From Dulcicalothrix desertica PCC 7102 (GTDB taxonomy: Bacteria; Cyanobacteriota; Cyanobacteriia; Cyanobacteriales; Nostocaceae), in assembly GCF_003991905.1 (NCBI RefSeq), contig NZ_RSCL01000001.1, positions 248,001 to 312,000 on the forward strand: DNA of 64,000 nucleotides, given 5' to 3'. This document shows, one piece after another, positions 17,865 to 26,057 of this stretch. Each line of letters opens with the position of its first letter. Positions within the stretch are counted from its first letter, which is position 1. The notes beneath the pieces were generated by a model, which had not been told where the DNA came from, did not search any database, and worked only from the letters and a program-made list of their open reading frames with translations. The translations under genes and the position numbers were made by a program.

Positions 17865-18437
17865 AAGGCTCGTCTCAATGGCTCCAGGTAACAATAGATT
17901 GTGGTGGGCAGCACGCGCATTCAGGGAGGTTGTCCTAAAGCGCAACTGCGAACCCAAAGGGTCAACAAAGGGTCAGCATAATCAACTGTTGATATCATTC
18001 CCGCAATTTCACAGAAACTAACATCCAGCTGAAAAGATTTTTGCGGTAAATTTCCTAGCTCAGAGCCTTTTTAGTATTATTTAATACGTAACATTGGCGA
18101 GTACAGACCGCTATGACAGCTCAATCATTCGATTTGTCTTAGGTAAAAAATGACTCAGGCTCTGGGTTACAGTGTTAAATTTAATTTTTATAAGCGTAGA
18201 TGTTGACGGTAGCTTTTTTGACGGAATATAATCATAAATTAAGTAGAAGTAAGTGGAAATATTTTTTTATTTGTGTCATGGTTATATATACAGGAAGCTT
18301 TTTGTAGTTTCCTGAAGGTTTCAGTGTGGGTCGAGACTGATTTTGCGTTAAGTATTGTTCGTGTTTTCTAAGGATTGCTCCTAAACCCCGATATATTGAG
18401 GTGCCCCATAGAAATATAGTTGAAATATATGTATTGT
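17865..18437. other. 570-bp intergenic leader of sigC
   Basis: Long gap between gpsA and sigC, both minus strand. It is AT-rich and has no gene that I can support. Its length suggests several sigC promoters or an unlisted transcript, but I see no clear -35/-10 pair, hairpin with U-run, or NtcA palindrome. Confidence 0.5.
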
Positions 18438-19397
18438 TTACCCGTAGTATTCAGGCTTGATGTTGCGAAGCATTAATTCTTCTAAAGCTTGACGGGGTGT
18501 GGATTCTGATTGCAGGACACGATAAACTTGTTCGGTAATGGGCATTGAGATATTTTGCCCTATGCTTTGCGTAATTAATACTGAGCAAGTGTTTACCCCC
18601 TCCGCAGTTCCTTGTAAGTGGGTAAGAATTTCAGCAAGAGTTTTGCCACAAGCTAGCTGATAACCGACTTGGTAATTGCGACTAAGAGGACTGTTACAAG
18701 TTGCGAGTAAGTCACCTAATCCTGACAAACCATAGAATGTTTCAGCTTTAGCGCCTAAACTGACACCGATACGAACCATTTCGCTAAGTCCGCGAGTGAC
18801 TAAAGCAGCTTTAGCGTTAGTTCCTAATTGCAAACCATCACAGGCGCCTGCTGCAATAGCGATAACATTCTTTAAAGTGCCACCTAGCTCAACGCCCAAA
18901 GGGTCAAGATTTGTGTAAACTCGAAACCGTGGTGAAGAGAAAACGAGTTGTACAAATTCTGCCGCAGTTCCCGAATGGCTTGCTACTACCGTTGCAGAAG
19001 GTAAACCAAGTTCTATTTCTTTAGATAAATTTGGACCCGATAACACTACAACGGGATGCGAAGGAAACACTGTTTGGATAATTTGTGAGGGTGTGCATGT
19101 AGTTTGAGTGTCTAAACCTTTTGTAGCAGTTACAAAAATTGCTTTATCTGGAAGCTTTAGAAGCTGAAGTTGGGCAATGACATCAGGCACCCCTTTCATA
19201 GATATAGCGCTAACAATAATATCGGCATCATTAACTGTAGACGCGAGTTGTAAGTTACTGCGACGCGACCAGATACTTACTTTATGACCGTTTGATGATA
19301 CCAGGGAGGCTAGGCTGCTTCCCCAGGCGCCGGCGCCGAGGATAACTACTGATTTTGGATTTGGGATTTTTAATTGTTGTGTGTTGGGGTGGTTCAA
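18438..19397 (-). CDS. gpsA: Glycerol-3-phosphate dehydrogenase [NAD(P)+]
   Basis: A 319-residue soluble enzyme making sn-glycerol 3-phosphate from dihydroxyacetone phosphate for lipid synthesis. VVILGAGAWGSSLA (about 18-31) is the Rossmann GxGxxG. FVTATKGLD, VLSGPNLSKEI, the catalytic Lys region GGTLKNVIAIAAG and the substrate-binding SGLGDLLATC block are intact. The N-terminal ~15 residues (MNHPNTQQLKIPNP) precede the usual start of the fold and may be untranslated. It follows lipA by 65 bp on the same strand, but a GGGCGGGTTTA hairpin repeat fills that space, which may uncouple the two. Confidence 0.95.
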   Translation of the reverse strand: MNHPNTQQLKIPNPKSVVILGAGAWGSSLASLVSSNGHKVSIWSRRSNLQLASTVNDADIIVSAISMKGVPDVIAQLQLLKLPDKAIFVTATKGLDTQTTCTPSQIIQTVFPSHPVVVLSGPNLSKEIELGLPSATVVASHSGTAAEFVQLVFSSPRFRVYTNLDPLGVELGGTLKNVIAIAAGACDGLQLGTNAKAALVTRGLSEMVRIGVSLGAKAETFYGLSGLGDLLATCNSPLSRNYQVGYQLACGKTLAEILTHLQGTAEGVNTCSVLITQSIGQNISMPITEQVYRVLQSESTPRQALEELMLRNIKPEYYG

Positions 19398-19402
19398 GAT
19401 AG

Positions 19403-19458
19403 GGGGCGGGTTTAGTTAGATTTTTAATACAATTTTAGGATATCTGTTAACCCGCCCT
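19403..19458. repeat. MITE-like hairpin (GGGCGGGTTTA ... TTAACCCGCCC)
   Basis: Third copy of the repeat seen at 7177-7376, wedged between lipA and gpsA and starting only 5 bp from the gpsA start codon. It would form a stem of about 12 bp directly in front of the gpsA ribosome entry region on the minus transcript. Confidence 0.7.
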
Positions 19459-19462
19459 TACG

Positions 19463-20338
19463 TTATCGTGGGTGGCGCTGCATTAGTTCTCGGACTTGTT
19501 CTGCATGGTACGAACTACGTGTCAATGGTGATGAAACAACTTGTAAAAAACCGATTTCTTCACCGAATGCTTGCCATGCATCAAATTGTTCGGGACGAAC
19601 GAAGTCATTAACTTGTAGATGTTTTTGGCTAGGCTGTAAATATTGCCCGATGGTTAAAATATCGCAATCGACTGCGCGTAAATCTTGCATAACTTGACGA
19701 ATTTCTTCGTCGGTTTCACCAAGTCCCACCATAATGCCAGATTTTGTATAAACCCCAGGTGCAATTTCACGACTGCGCTTGAGTAATTCTAGGGTGCGCT
19801 CGTAATTAGCTTGTGGACGCACTCGACGATACAAGCGTGGAATAGTTTCTGTATTATGGTTGAGAACTTCGGGTTGTGAAGAGAGAATTATTTCTAGCGC
19901 TCCCCAGTTGCCACACAAGTCGGGAATTAATAATTCGATAGTAGTGTGAGGTGATAATGCGCGGATATTTTCGATACATTTTACAAATTGAGAGGCGCCT
20001 CCATCAGGTAAATCATCGCGGTTTACTGAGGTAATTACCACATGGTTAAGCTTCATGCGACGCACTGCTTCTGCCAAGCGTTCGGGTTCAGTAGGGTCAA
20101 GGGGTTTGGGTTTTTTTTCAAAGTCGATATCGCAATAAGGACAAGCGCGTGTGCAGGCAGGTCCCATAATTAGAAACGTCGCGGTTCCTGCATTAAAGCA
20201 CTCACCAATATTCGGACACGACGCTTCCTCACAGACTGTATTTAAAGCTAAATCCCGCAATATTTCTTTAACACTACCGACACGCTCCCATTGAGGCGCC
20301 TTTACCCGCAACCAATCTGGTTTTACAGCCACAATCAA
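19463..20338 (-). CDS. lipA: Lipoyl synthase
   Basis: A 291-residue radical SAM enzyme that inserts two sulfurs into octanoyl groups on the E2 and H subunits. The auxiliary cluster ligands are in [12 protein letters not shown] (about 36-47), and the radical SAM cluster is CTRACPYCD (about 62-70). [15 protein letters not shown] and the C-terminal SSYHAEQ motif are present, and the length is normal. Cyanobacteria often hold two LipA copies; this sequence alone does not tell which. It starts with ATG at 20338. It is followed by gpsA. Confidence 0.95.
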   Translation of the reverse strand: MIVAVKPDWLRVKAPQWERVGSVKEILRDLALNTVCEEASCPNIGECFNAGTATFLIMGPACTRACPYCDIDFEKKPKPLDPTEPERLAEAVRRMKLNHVVITSVNRDDLPDGGASQFVKCIENIRALSPHTTIELLIPDLCGNWGALEIILSSQPEVLNHNTETIPRLYRRVRPQANYERTLELLKRSREIAPGVYTKSGIMVGLGETDEEIRQVMQDLRAVDCDILTIGQYLQPSQKHLQVNDFVRPEQFDAWQAFGEEIGFLQVVSSPLTRSSYHAEQVRELMQRHPR

Positions 20339-20403
20339 CTTCTACCCATTTATATAGATATACAAAGTTAATGGTAGCAAGTTGTAAGCCAGAGTAAAAA
20401 GTT

Positions 20404-20493
20404 CTGAGTGCTGAGTGCTGAGTAGAGTTAGGAGTTAGAAGTTAGGAGTTAGAAGTTAGGAGCTATGACTCAGCACTCAGCCCTCAGCACTCA
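20404..20493. repeat. Short tandem heptanucleotide repeats forming an inverted pair (GTGCTGA / TCAGCAC)
   Basis: GAGTGCTGAGTGCTGAGT, then GTTAGGAGTTAGAAGTTAGG units, then ACTCAGCACTCAGCCCTCAGCACTC: a degenerate STRR-type cluster able to fold into a long hairpin. It sits between lipA and the tRNA gene. Related clusters are at 43951, 47371 and 52185. Confidence 0.8.
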
Positions 20494-20541
20494 TTTCTCT
20501 TTCTTTGTGGTACACTTCAATATAGGCTAGTAAAACTATGC

Positions 20542-20615
<74 letters not shown>

Positions 20616-21228
20616 TAATTATTTAGTTAATCGTATAATACATTACACGTAATAAAAGCTATGTTGTGCATGGCTAACTATTAGTATTGTGATTATTGTT
20701 AATATGTTAGTTCAGAAAATGGCGCCGAACATCTCGTAAACACGCTAAATATATTCGTTTTTGGGCATAATTTTCTTATGTGAACGTTATGTGACCTTCA
20801 TGTGACTGGAAGAGAAGGTGTAATTAATTAAATCCTTACACCGCAAGCTTTGTAGCTATTTTTTTCGAGTTATTATATAACTGTTATATTTACTGTCTGT
20901 TTTCATAAAGTCGTGCAACTCCGTTTTGCATAAGTCTAAATGGCTTAAATACCAATATTTATAAATAGTTATTGCTAAATGTTCTTTGATTAAAGCATCA
21001 TTTTTTGTTGTCAACAAGTTTTGTTCATTAACTAATTAGTTATCACTATAATTGTTAAAATTTATACGGTGGGTTTATAATCAAATTTATTAGCATGACT
21101 ATTGAAAGCAGTTAAAACAATCAAAGATTTACAAGAATTGACAAAATTTTTAACACGTCACTGTTAAATTAATTAACAGACTTTCTCGAAAGTGGTGTGA
21201 TTATATTTTGGCTGTTTGAGGATTTACG
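20616..21228. other. 610-bp AT-rich intergenic region
   Basis: No gene is supported. It holds three direct TTATGTGA-type repeats (20776-20805), listed separately. A ~60-codon open stretch on the minus strand near 20860-21040 lacks a start codon and is not called. The region marks the entry to the accessory stretch that runs to about 27 kb. Confidence 0.5.
20776..20805 (+). promoter_or_regulatory. Three 11-bp-spaced direct repeats (TTATGTGA)
   Basis: TTATGTGA at 20776 and 20787, and TCATGTGA at 20798, are exactly one helical turn apart. This spacing is typical of OmpR/PhoB-type response regulator sites. They lie about 420 bp upstream of the next gene, so the target is unclear. Confidence 0.35.
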
Positions 21229-22015
21229 ATGGCAAGCCTATCGATATTGGATATTGAAGAACTAGCAGAAGGTTGTGATATTGAAGCCAAACAAGCATCC
21301 GGCAGAGACGGGCAAGGTGAACTGCCTAAAAGCTTCTTTGAGTCTTATTCTGCAATGGCTAACACCTACGGTGGTGTAATTTTTTTAGGCATTGAGGAGA
21401 AACCTAAAGGAAAATTTAGCACCACAGGTATCGCAGTTCCAGATCGCGTTCTCAAAACCCTTTGGGATGGACTTAATAATCACCAACGGATAAGTATTAA
21501 TTTGCTTACCAACAAAATGGTTGAAGTTATTGAAGTACAGAGTAAACAAATTATTCGTGTTGAAGTTCCACGAGCGCGACGGTCGCAACGACCTGTTTAT
21601 GTAGGACATTATACCAGAAGAAATTTTTGACGATTTGGCGCCTAGCTCTGATGATTTGGCGCCTAGCTCTGATGATTTAGTGCCCAGCTCTGATGATTTA
21701 GTGCCTAGCTCTGATGATTTAGTGCCTAGCTCTGATGATTTGGCGCCTAGCTCTGATGATTGGGAATTGCTTTTAGCAATTGCTGCTGCCGTCAGAAATA
21801 AAAGTAAGGTATCAACTCAAGTTATGGAAGCAACGATTCTCCAAGTTTGTGAAGGAAGATTTTTAAGCCATAAACAACTTCAAGAATTGTTAGGTCGCTC
21901 ATATAATACGCTAAGGCTCGGATACCTTAGCAAAATGGTAAAGATGGGTCAATTAGAATTACGATACCCAAATAAACTAACCCACCCCGACCAGGCATAT
22001 AGTACTAAAAAGTAA
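21229..22015 (+). pseudogene. AlbA_2 (Schlafen-type) transcriptional regulator remnant, internally deleted and frameshifted
   Basis: Two frames carry pieces of one protein. 21229-21630 encodes an AlbA_2 domain: EAKQASGRDGQGELPKSFFESYSAMANTYGGVIFLGIEE, then IIRVEVPRARRSQRPVYVG, and stops shortly after. From about 21605 the next frame reads IIPEEIFDDL followed by six LAPSSDD-type repeats, and then a winged-helix-like end (SHKQLQELLGRSYNTLRLGYLSKM). Complete relatives in cyanobacteria carry a few hundred residues between these parts. So a deletion has fused the ends and moved the frame by one. Both pieces are translatable on their own (133 and 126 aa), but the original regulator is broken. Confidence 0.75.
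21632..21757 (+). repeat. Six tandem copies of a 21-bp unit (encoding LAPSSDD)
   Basis: Unit GATTTGGCGCCTAGCTCTGA-T, six copies, 21632-21757. Copies 1, 2 and 6 hold GGCGCC; copies 3-5 have AGTGCC. The unit length is a multiple of three, so copy-number change keeps the frame. Confidence 0.9.
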
Positions 22016-22235
22016 AAACTTACTATAATATGAGATTTTTTAGTACGACTATGTTCTTGCACTATAGAAATCCGATTTGATTTTTGAAAATATAGGTAGG
22101 ATGTTAAAGACAACGTAACGCAATATTTTCAAAAAGACACGTGCGTTACGAACTCCGCTAAAAACTTAATGGTAATATAATTTTATAAACATATTTCAAT
22201 TAATTTGTTGATAAGAGGACGATAAGTAGTATTGT
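22016..22235. other. Non-coding gap
   Basis: 220 bp of AT-rich sequence between the AlbA_2 remnant and the converging minus-strand pseudogene. I see no gene, hairpin or repeat of note. Confidence 0.4.
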
Positions 22236-22525
22236 CTAAATGGCTTGAATACCATTGTATTCTAGTAAATATAAGTATCCAGCTAACTTTAAATCTTGGT
22301 TTTCGCTATCTGTAAAAGGTAGCTTTTGCCCAGTTTCTAATTCTAAAAATTCAGAAACACTTTGAATGGTCATTTCTTTGATTTCCGCTACCCTAATTGG
22401 ATAAGCCCGAATTAAGTCATACAGTGGGATAACACCAGGTTTAAGGTTTTTAACTCCAGTCCAGCTTCTTGATATACCAATTCTACAGCCTGAGAAATTA
22501 TAGTACGGCGATGTTCTTGTATCAT
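22236..22525 (-). pseudogene. Unidentified small protein (frameshifted), second gene of the split operon
   Basis: ATG at 22525 reads MIQEHRRTIISQAVELVYQE up to about residue 27. The frame then shifts in an A5 run near 22446-22450. The next frame continues PGVIPLYDLIRAYPIRVAEI and ends YLYLLEYNGIQAI at a TAG at 22236. Restoring one A gives a protein of about 96 residues without signal peptide or membrane segment. I do not recognise the family. The stop codon of the interrupted gene on the far side of the Tn3 element would directly abut this ATG if the element were removed, so it was the distal gene of an operon. Confidence 0.6.
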
Positions 22526-22564
22526 CTATGTTTTATCGACTTCAGTATTATTTTTGATCTTTTT

Positions 22565-22648
22565 GACGTTGAGCCGAGATACGTGTAAAAACCTGCAAGA
22601 TGGTCTGGAAAGTCCTACTGTATCTAGGTTTCAACTATTTTGACTTAC
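22565..22648 (+). repeat. Left terminal inverted repeat of the Tn3-like element
   Basis: Outer 22 bases are identical (in complement) to the right end; further inside, GGTCTGGAAA, CTGTATCT and TTTTGACTTA match with gaps. Left TTTTT duplication at 22560-22564. Confidence 0.8.
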
Positions 22649-22950
22649 TTGTTTATATGGTTTTCCGCATACAGCGCAGAATTTATACCTAAACGACATT
22701 ACTAGTTCGCCACAGTTAGTACAACTAGAACGTAGTTGTGTCCCACAAAGATAACAATACTTAGCTTTAATATTACTCCACGCTTCATCAGTAGCACTAC
22801 CAGGATTCCAACATCGAGGGCAAAATCTTACTCCTTGGACTGGTTTGACCGAGGAACCTTTGATTACGGCTTCTAGATACTCAACAGGCGCCCCTAACCC
22901 AACTGCAATGCCCTGTAGTGTTTTGCGGTTGAGTTTTGTTGTCAGCCCCA
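22631..22950 (-). pseudogene. Zinc-ribbon regulator fragment inside the element (5' end deleted)
   Basis: The minus-strand frame (114 codons from an ATG at 22975) has LNRKTLQGIAVGLGAPVEYLEAVIKG, helices like those after an XRE-type DNA-binding domain. Three zinc-knuckle pairs follow: CPRC, CYLC plus CTNC, and CAVC. The first eight or nine residues are antisense to the transposase, so the true N-terminal part has been lost at a junction near 22950. I infer a regulator divergent to tnpA whose promoter side was removed together with the transposase N-terminus by one deletion. If made, the 114-residue protein would only bind zinc. Confidence 0.6.
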
Positions 22951-24960
22951 AATTTAAACAATTCCCCGATGCCAAGGAGCTTGCGGAGCTTTATACTCCG
23001 ACACCAGAAGAAATTAAGGTACAGTATATTTTAGATGAACGTGGTGGTACTGATTTATTATTAGAGAAATTTGAAGAGATAGCGGCTTACAATACAAACA
23101 ACCACCTACCTTTAGTATGGCGTTTTTATTCTGGACACCGTAAAGTATTATTTGATTTAGTTCGTTCTTTAGATATCCTCTCAACTTCCGCAGATGAATC
23201 AGTAATTAATGCTATAAAATTTTTGTTAGATAACGAACACAAACGTGTCCCACATTTCCCCGCTGAAATTGATTTGAGTTTTGTGGGTAAACATTGGCGT
23301 GCTTTGATTATAGCAGAAGTTAAGGGAAACAAGGTTTTAAAACGTCAGCAACTGGAGATTTGTATTTTTTCTTACCTTGCAGAAGATTTGAAGACCGGAG
23401 ATGCCTGTGTCGTTGGGTCAGAAAGCTATGCTGATTTCCGCGACCAATTATTATTAGAATCTGAATGTACACCATTGATAGAAGAGTACTGTAATCTACT
23501 TGGCTATCCAAATAATCCAGAAGATTTTGTTGAGCATTTACGTACTGAATTAATACGAGTTTCTCTCGAAGTAGATAAAATTTGTGCGGATGGTAAACAA
23601 TTTACAATTAATAGTAAAGGTGAACCTTCACTCAAGCGGTTAGAAACTCCTCCTCAATCAGAGGAAGTAGAAGAACTAGAAGAAAAAATTCGTGAATTGA
23701 TGCCTGAACGTAGTATTTTAGATATTCTTTCTAATGTTGAGCATTGGTTAAATTGGACAAGACATTTTGGTCCGTTGTCAGGTAGCCAGCCAAAGTTAAA
23801 AGAACCTGTAGAACGTTATATTTTTACAACATTTGCTTACGGATGCAATCTTGGACCAAACCAAATGGCACGCCATTCCAGAGGCGTAGTGACTTCTCAC
23901 ATGATTTCTTATACAAATCGGCGCCATATTAATACTTCTATTTTAGAGGCTGCGATTCGAGACATTATTAACGCCTTCAACCGTTTTAACCTCCCAAATT
24001 GTTGGGGTACTGGGAAGAAGGCGGCTGCCGATGGTAGTAAATTTGAGATATATGAGAACAATCTGCATAGCGAATACCACATCCGTTATGGCGGGTATGG
24101 TGGTATTGCTTATCACCACGTTTCTGATAAATATATTGCTCTATTCACTCATTTTATTACTTGTGGTGTATGGGAGGCAATATATATTTTAGATGGGTTG
24201 TTCAAAAATCTCTCTGACATTCAACCTGACACGTTACATGCGGATACTCAAGGTCAATCGGGACCCGTGTTTGCCTTATCTTACCTTCTTGGTATAAAAT
24301 TGATGCCGCGTATACGTAATTGGAAGGATTATACTTTTGTGCGTCCCAGCGCTGATATCACCTACAGTTACATTGACCCGTTGTTTACGGATGTCGTCAA
24401 CTGGAATTTAATCAAAACCCATTGGTACGACATGATGCGGGTCGTGCTGTCGATAAAAGCAGGAAAGGTGATGCCTTCGACATTATTACGTAAGTTGAAT
24501 AGTTACAGTAAAAAGAACCGTCTTTACCAGGCATTTTTAGAATTGGGTAAAGCTGTGCGAACTATGTTTCTATTAGATTACATCTCCGATATTAGGATGC
24601 GACAAGAAATTAACGCAATCACAAATATTGTTGAGACATACCACAGTTTTCTTGATTGGGTGTTTTTCGGTAAACAAGGCGCCATTACTGAGAATGACCT
24701 TTTGGGAGCAAGAAAAACGGTTAAAGTACCTTGATTTGATAGCTTCTGCTGTTATTTTACACAATACGGTTGATATGTCGTTGGCGATTCAAACGTTAAT
24801 GTCACGAGGGGAAGTGATTCCAATGCGACATCTGGCTGCTTTAAGTCCATACTTAACTAGGCATATCAAAAGATACGGAGACTACGTAGTGAATTTACAG
24901 AATATTCCGCAACCATTAGAGGCAGCGATTAATCTACCACCCGAAATCTTTAAAACTTAG
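22950..24960 (+). pseudogene. tnpA: Tn3-family transposase, N-terminally truncated, frameshifted
   Basis: From KFKQFPDAKELAELYTPTPE (22950) the frame follows a Tn3 DDE transposase: AADGSKFEIY carries the first Asp, LHADTQGQSGPVF the second, and NIVETYHSF probably holds the catalytic Glu. The DDE part is thus complete. About 250-300 N-terminal residues of a normal ~1,000 are missing. Near 24700 one extra G in a GGG run shifts the frame. The C-terminus continues in the next frame as QEKRLKYLDLIASAVILHN and ends ...INLPPEIFKT at 24960. The open frame begins upstream at 22845, but those residues are antisense to the zinc-ribbon gene and are not transposase. Not active. Confidence 0.88.
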
Positions 24961-24992
24961 ATACAGTAGGGTTAATATACGTATCTTATCTC
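24957..24992 (-). repeat. Partial third copy of the terminal repeat just after tnpA
   Basis: On the minus strand, AGATACGTATATTAACCC then TACTGTATCTA resembles the left terminal repeat (AGATACGTGT ... CTACTGTATCTAGG) with the middle ~30 bases missing. It may be an older right end, placed before the pentapeptide gene was captured. Confidence 0.35.
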
Positions 24993-25026
24993 ATTACTCG
25001 TTATCTTTATATGCAGGAGTTGAGTT

Positions 25027-25608
25027 GTGGAAGACGAAGATTTTTTCCCAAGTTTGGAAGTTGAAGAATTGCTGGAAAGGTATGCTGCCGGAGAGAGAGA
25101 CTTTAGGGATACTTATTTTGGCGACAGCGATTTGACTGGTGTTAATCTCAGTGGTACTGACCTGAGTGAATCCGATTTTACTTCCACTAATTTCACCAAT
25201 GCTAACCTTAGTAGGGCTAATTTGAGTAAGAGTATGGTCATGAGTGCTACCTTTGAATGTGCCGACTTGAGTTATGCCAATTTGAGTGGTTCCGATTTGA
25301 CCGAGTGTGACTTCAGTGACGCTAACTTGGTTGGTGCTAATTTTAGTGGTTCCGAATTGTTCACCGCCATTTTGCGAGGAGCTGATTTGAGTGGAGCCAA
25401 TCTCAGTAATGTGGGTTTGAATGTTGCCGATTTAGTTGGCGCTAATCTCACCGACGCTGATTTGAGCGGAGCTTCTCTCGACAGCGCTAACATTACTGAT
25501 GCTAATTTGACTGGTGTTAAAAATGCCAACATTAGCGGAGCTATTATATACACCAGCACCACTATGCCAGATGGCAGTGTTGTTCGTAATCGCCAAATTT
25601 GTGAATAA
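25027..25608 (+). CDS. Pentapeptide-repeat protein (transposon passenger)
   Basis: A 193-residue protein starting at GTG 25027, preceded by a good AGGAG ribosome site at about 25014-25018. After a 35-residue acidic lead it is an uninterrupted series of A(D/N)LXX repeats (for example TGVNLSGTDLSESDFTSTNF) to about residue 165, which fold as a right-handed quadrilateral beta helix. The last ~20 residues (TSTTMPDGSVVRNRQICE) are the cap common in cyanobacterial members. It is cytosolic, with no signal peptide. Partner unknown; some family members mimic DNA and bind gyrase, but most cyanobacterial ones have no assigned role. It lies inside the Tn3-like element, between tnpA and the right end. Confidence 0.85.
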   Translation: MEDEDFFPSLEVEELLERYAAGERDFRDTYFGDSDLTGVNLSGTDLSESDFTSTNFTNANLSRANLSKSMVMSATFECADLSYANLSGSDLTECDFSDANLVGANFSGSELFTAILRGADLSGANLSNVGLNVADLVGANLTDADLSGASLDSANITDANLTGVKNANISGAIIYTSTTMPDGSVVRNRQICE

Positions 25609-25682
25609 GAATAAATGTTCTCTCTTAAAGACTACTAACAAGTATCTGTGCCGCGACTGTGCAGAAAGCCTTATAAATAAAT

Positions 25683-25765
25683 AAGCTAAAATTGCTCAAA
25701 ATAAGATACAGCAAGCTTTTCCAGACCCGGAGTGCAGCTTTTCACACGTATCTCGGCTCAACGTC
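25683..25765 (-). repeat. Right terminal inverted repeat of the Tn3-like element
   Basis: Complement of the left end: outer CACGTATCTCGGCTCAACGTC, then weaker matches inward. It is followed directly by the TTTTT duplication at 25766-25770. Confidence 0.8.
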
Positions 25766-26031
25766 TTTTTCTCTATTGGTTGGCGATTATTCGATATGGA
25801 CTTATGCCGACTTGTTTGTTGGCGGGCAGCGGCTAATTGCGCTCTATTGTGGCTGCGTCCCATCGATAAAGTAATGGCGGTATCTCGAAATATATCCAAG
25901 AATCGCTCGCTCGCATTAATTCCTAATTCGACCGCTAATTGCCTAACGGCTTGGATACTGAGCTTGACTGGCAGTGGAATAGAACTGTCAAGTAATTTAC
26001 TGACAATATCTTTATCTGCTGACGCTCTAAT
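25766..26031 (-). pseudogene. Unidentified gene interrupted by the Tn3-like element (5' part)
   Basis: The minus-strand frame is open from 26031 to the element and reads VSKLLDSSIPLPVKLSIQAV, LAVELGINASERFLDIFRDT and SMGRSHNRAQLAAARQQ, without an ATG at the start (a TGA-TAA pair precedes it). It may start at the non-standard ATT at 26031, or be frameshifted from the KYLNARDKLERQQ stretch just upstream. Joined across the element after removing one TTTTT, it continues IKNNTEVDKT and stops with TAG at 22526-22528, directly before the ATG at 22525. I do not recognise the family. About 97 codons in all. It follows the DUF6884-like gene by about 26 bp. Confidence 0.55.
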
Positions 26032-26057
26032 TTATCACGCGCATTTAAGTATTTTTT

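Larger units (their letters stand above)
22565..25765. mobile_element. Degenerate Tn3-family transposon, about 3.2 kb, with TTTTT target duplication
   Basis: The ends are inverted repeats: GACGTTGAGCCGAGATACGT is found at 22565-22584 and as its complement at 25746-25765, and weaker similarity continues to about 84 bp on each side. The flanks are TTTTT at 22560-22564 and 25766-25770, the 5-bp duplication typical of Tn3 elements. Inside are a truncated zinc-ribbon gene (minus), an N-terminally deleted and frameshifted transposase (plus) and an intact pentapeptide-repeat gene (plus). No resolvase or res site was found. The termini do not begin with the usual GGGG. Removing the element and one TTTTT rebuilds an open reading frame across the site, supporting the boundaries. 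Confidence 0.8.

Noticed and set aside
20860-21045. About 60 open codons on the minus strand reading like KYWYLSHLDLCKTELHDF
   Set aside because: No start codon in frame and very AT-rich; possibly a gene relic, too weak to call.
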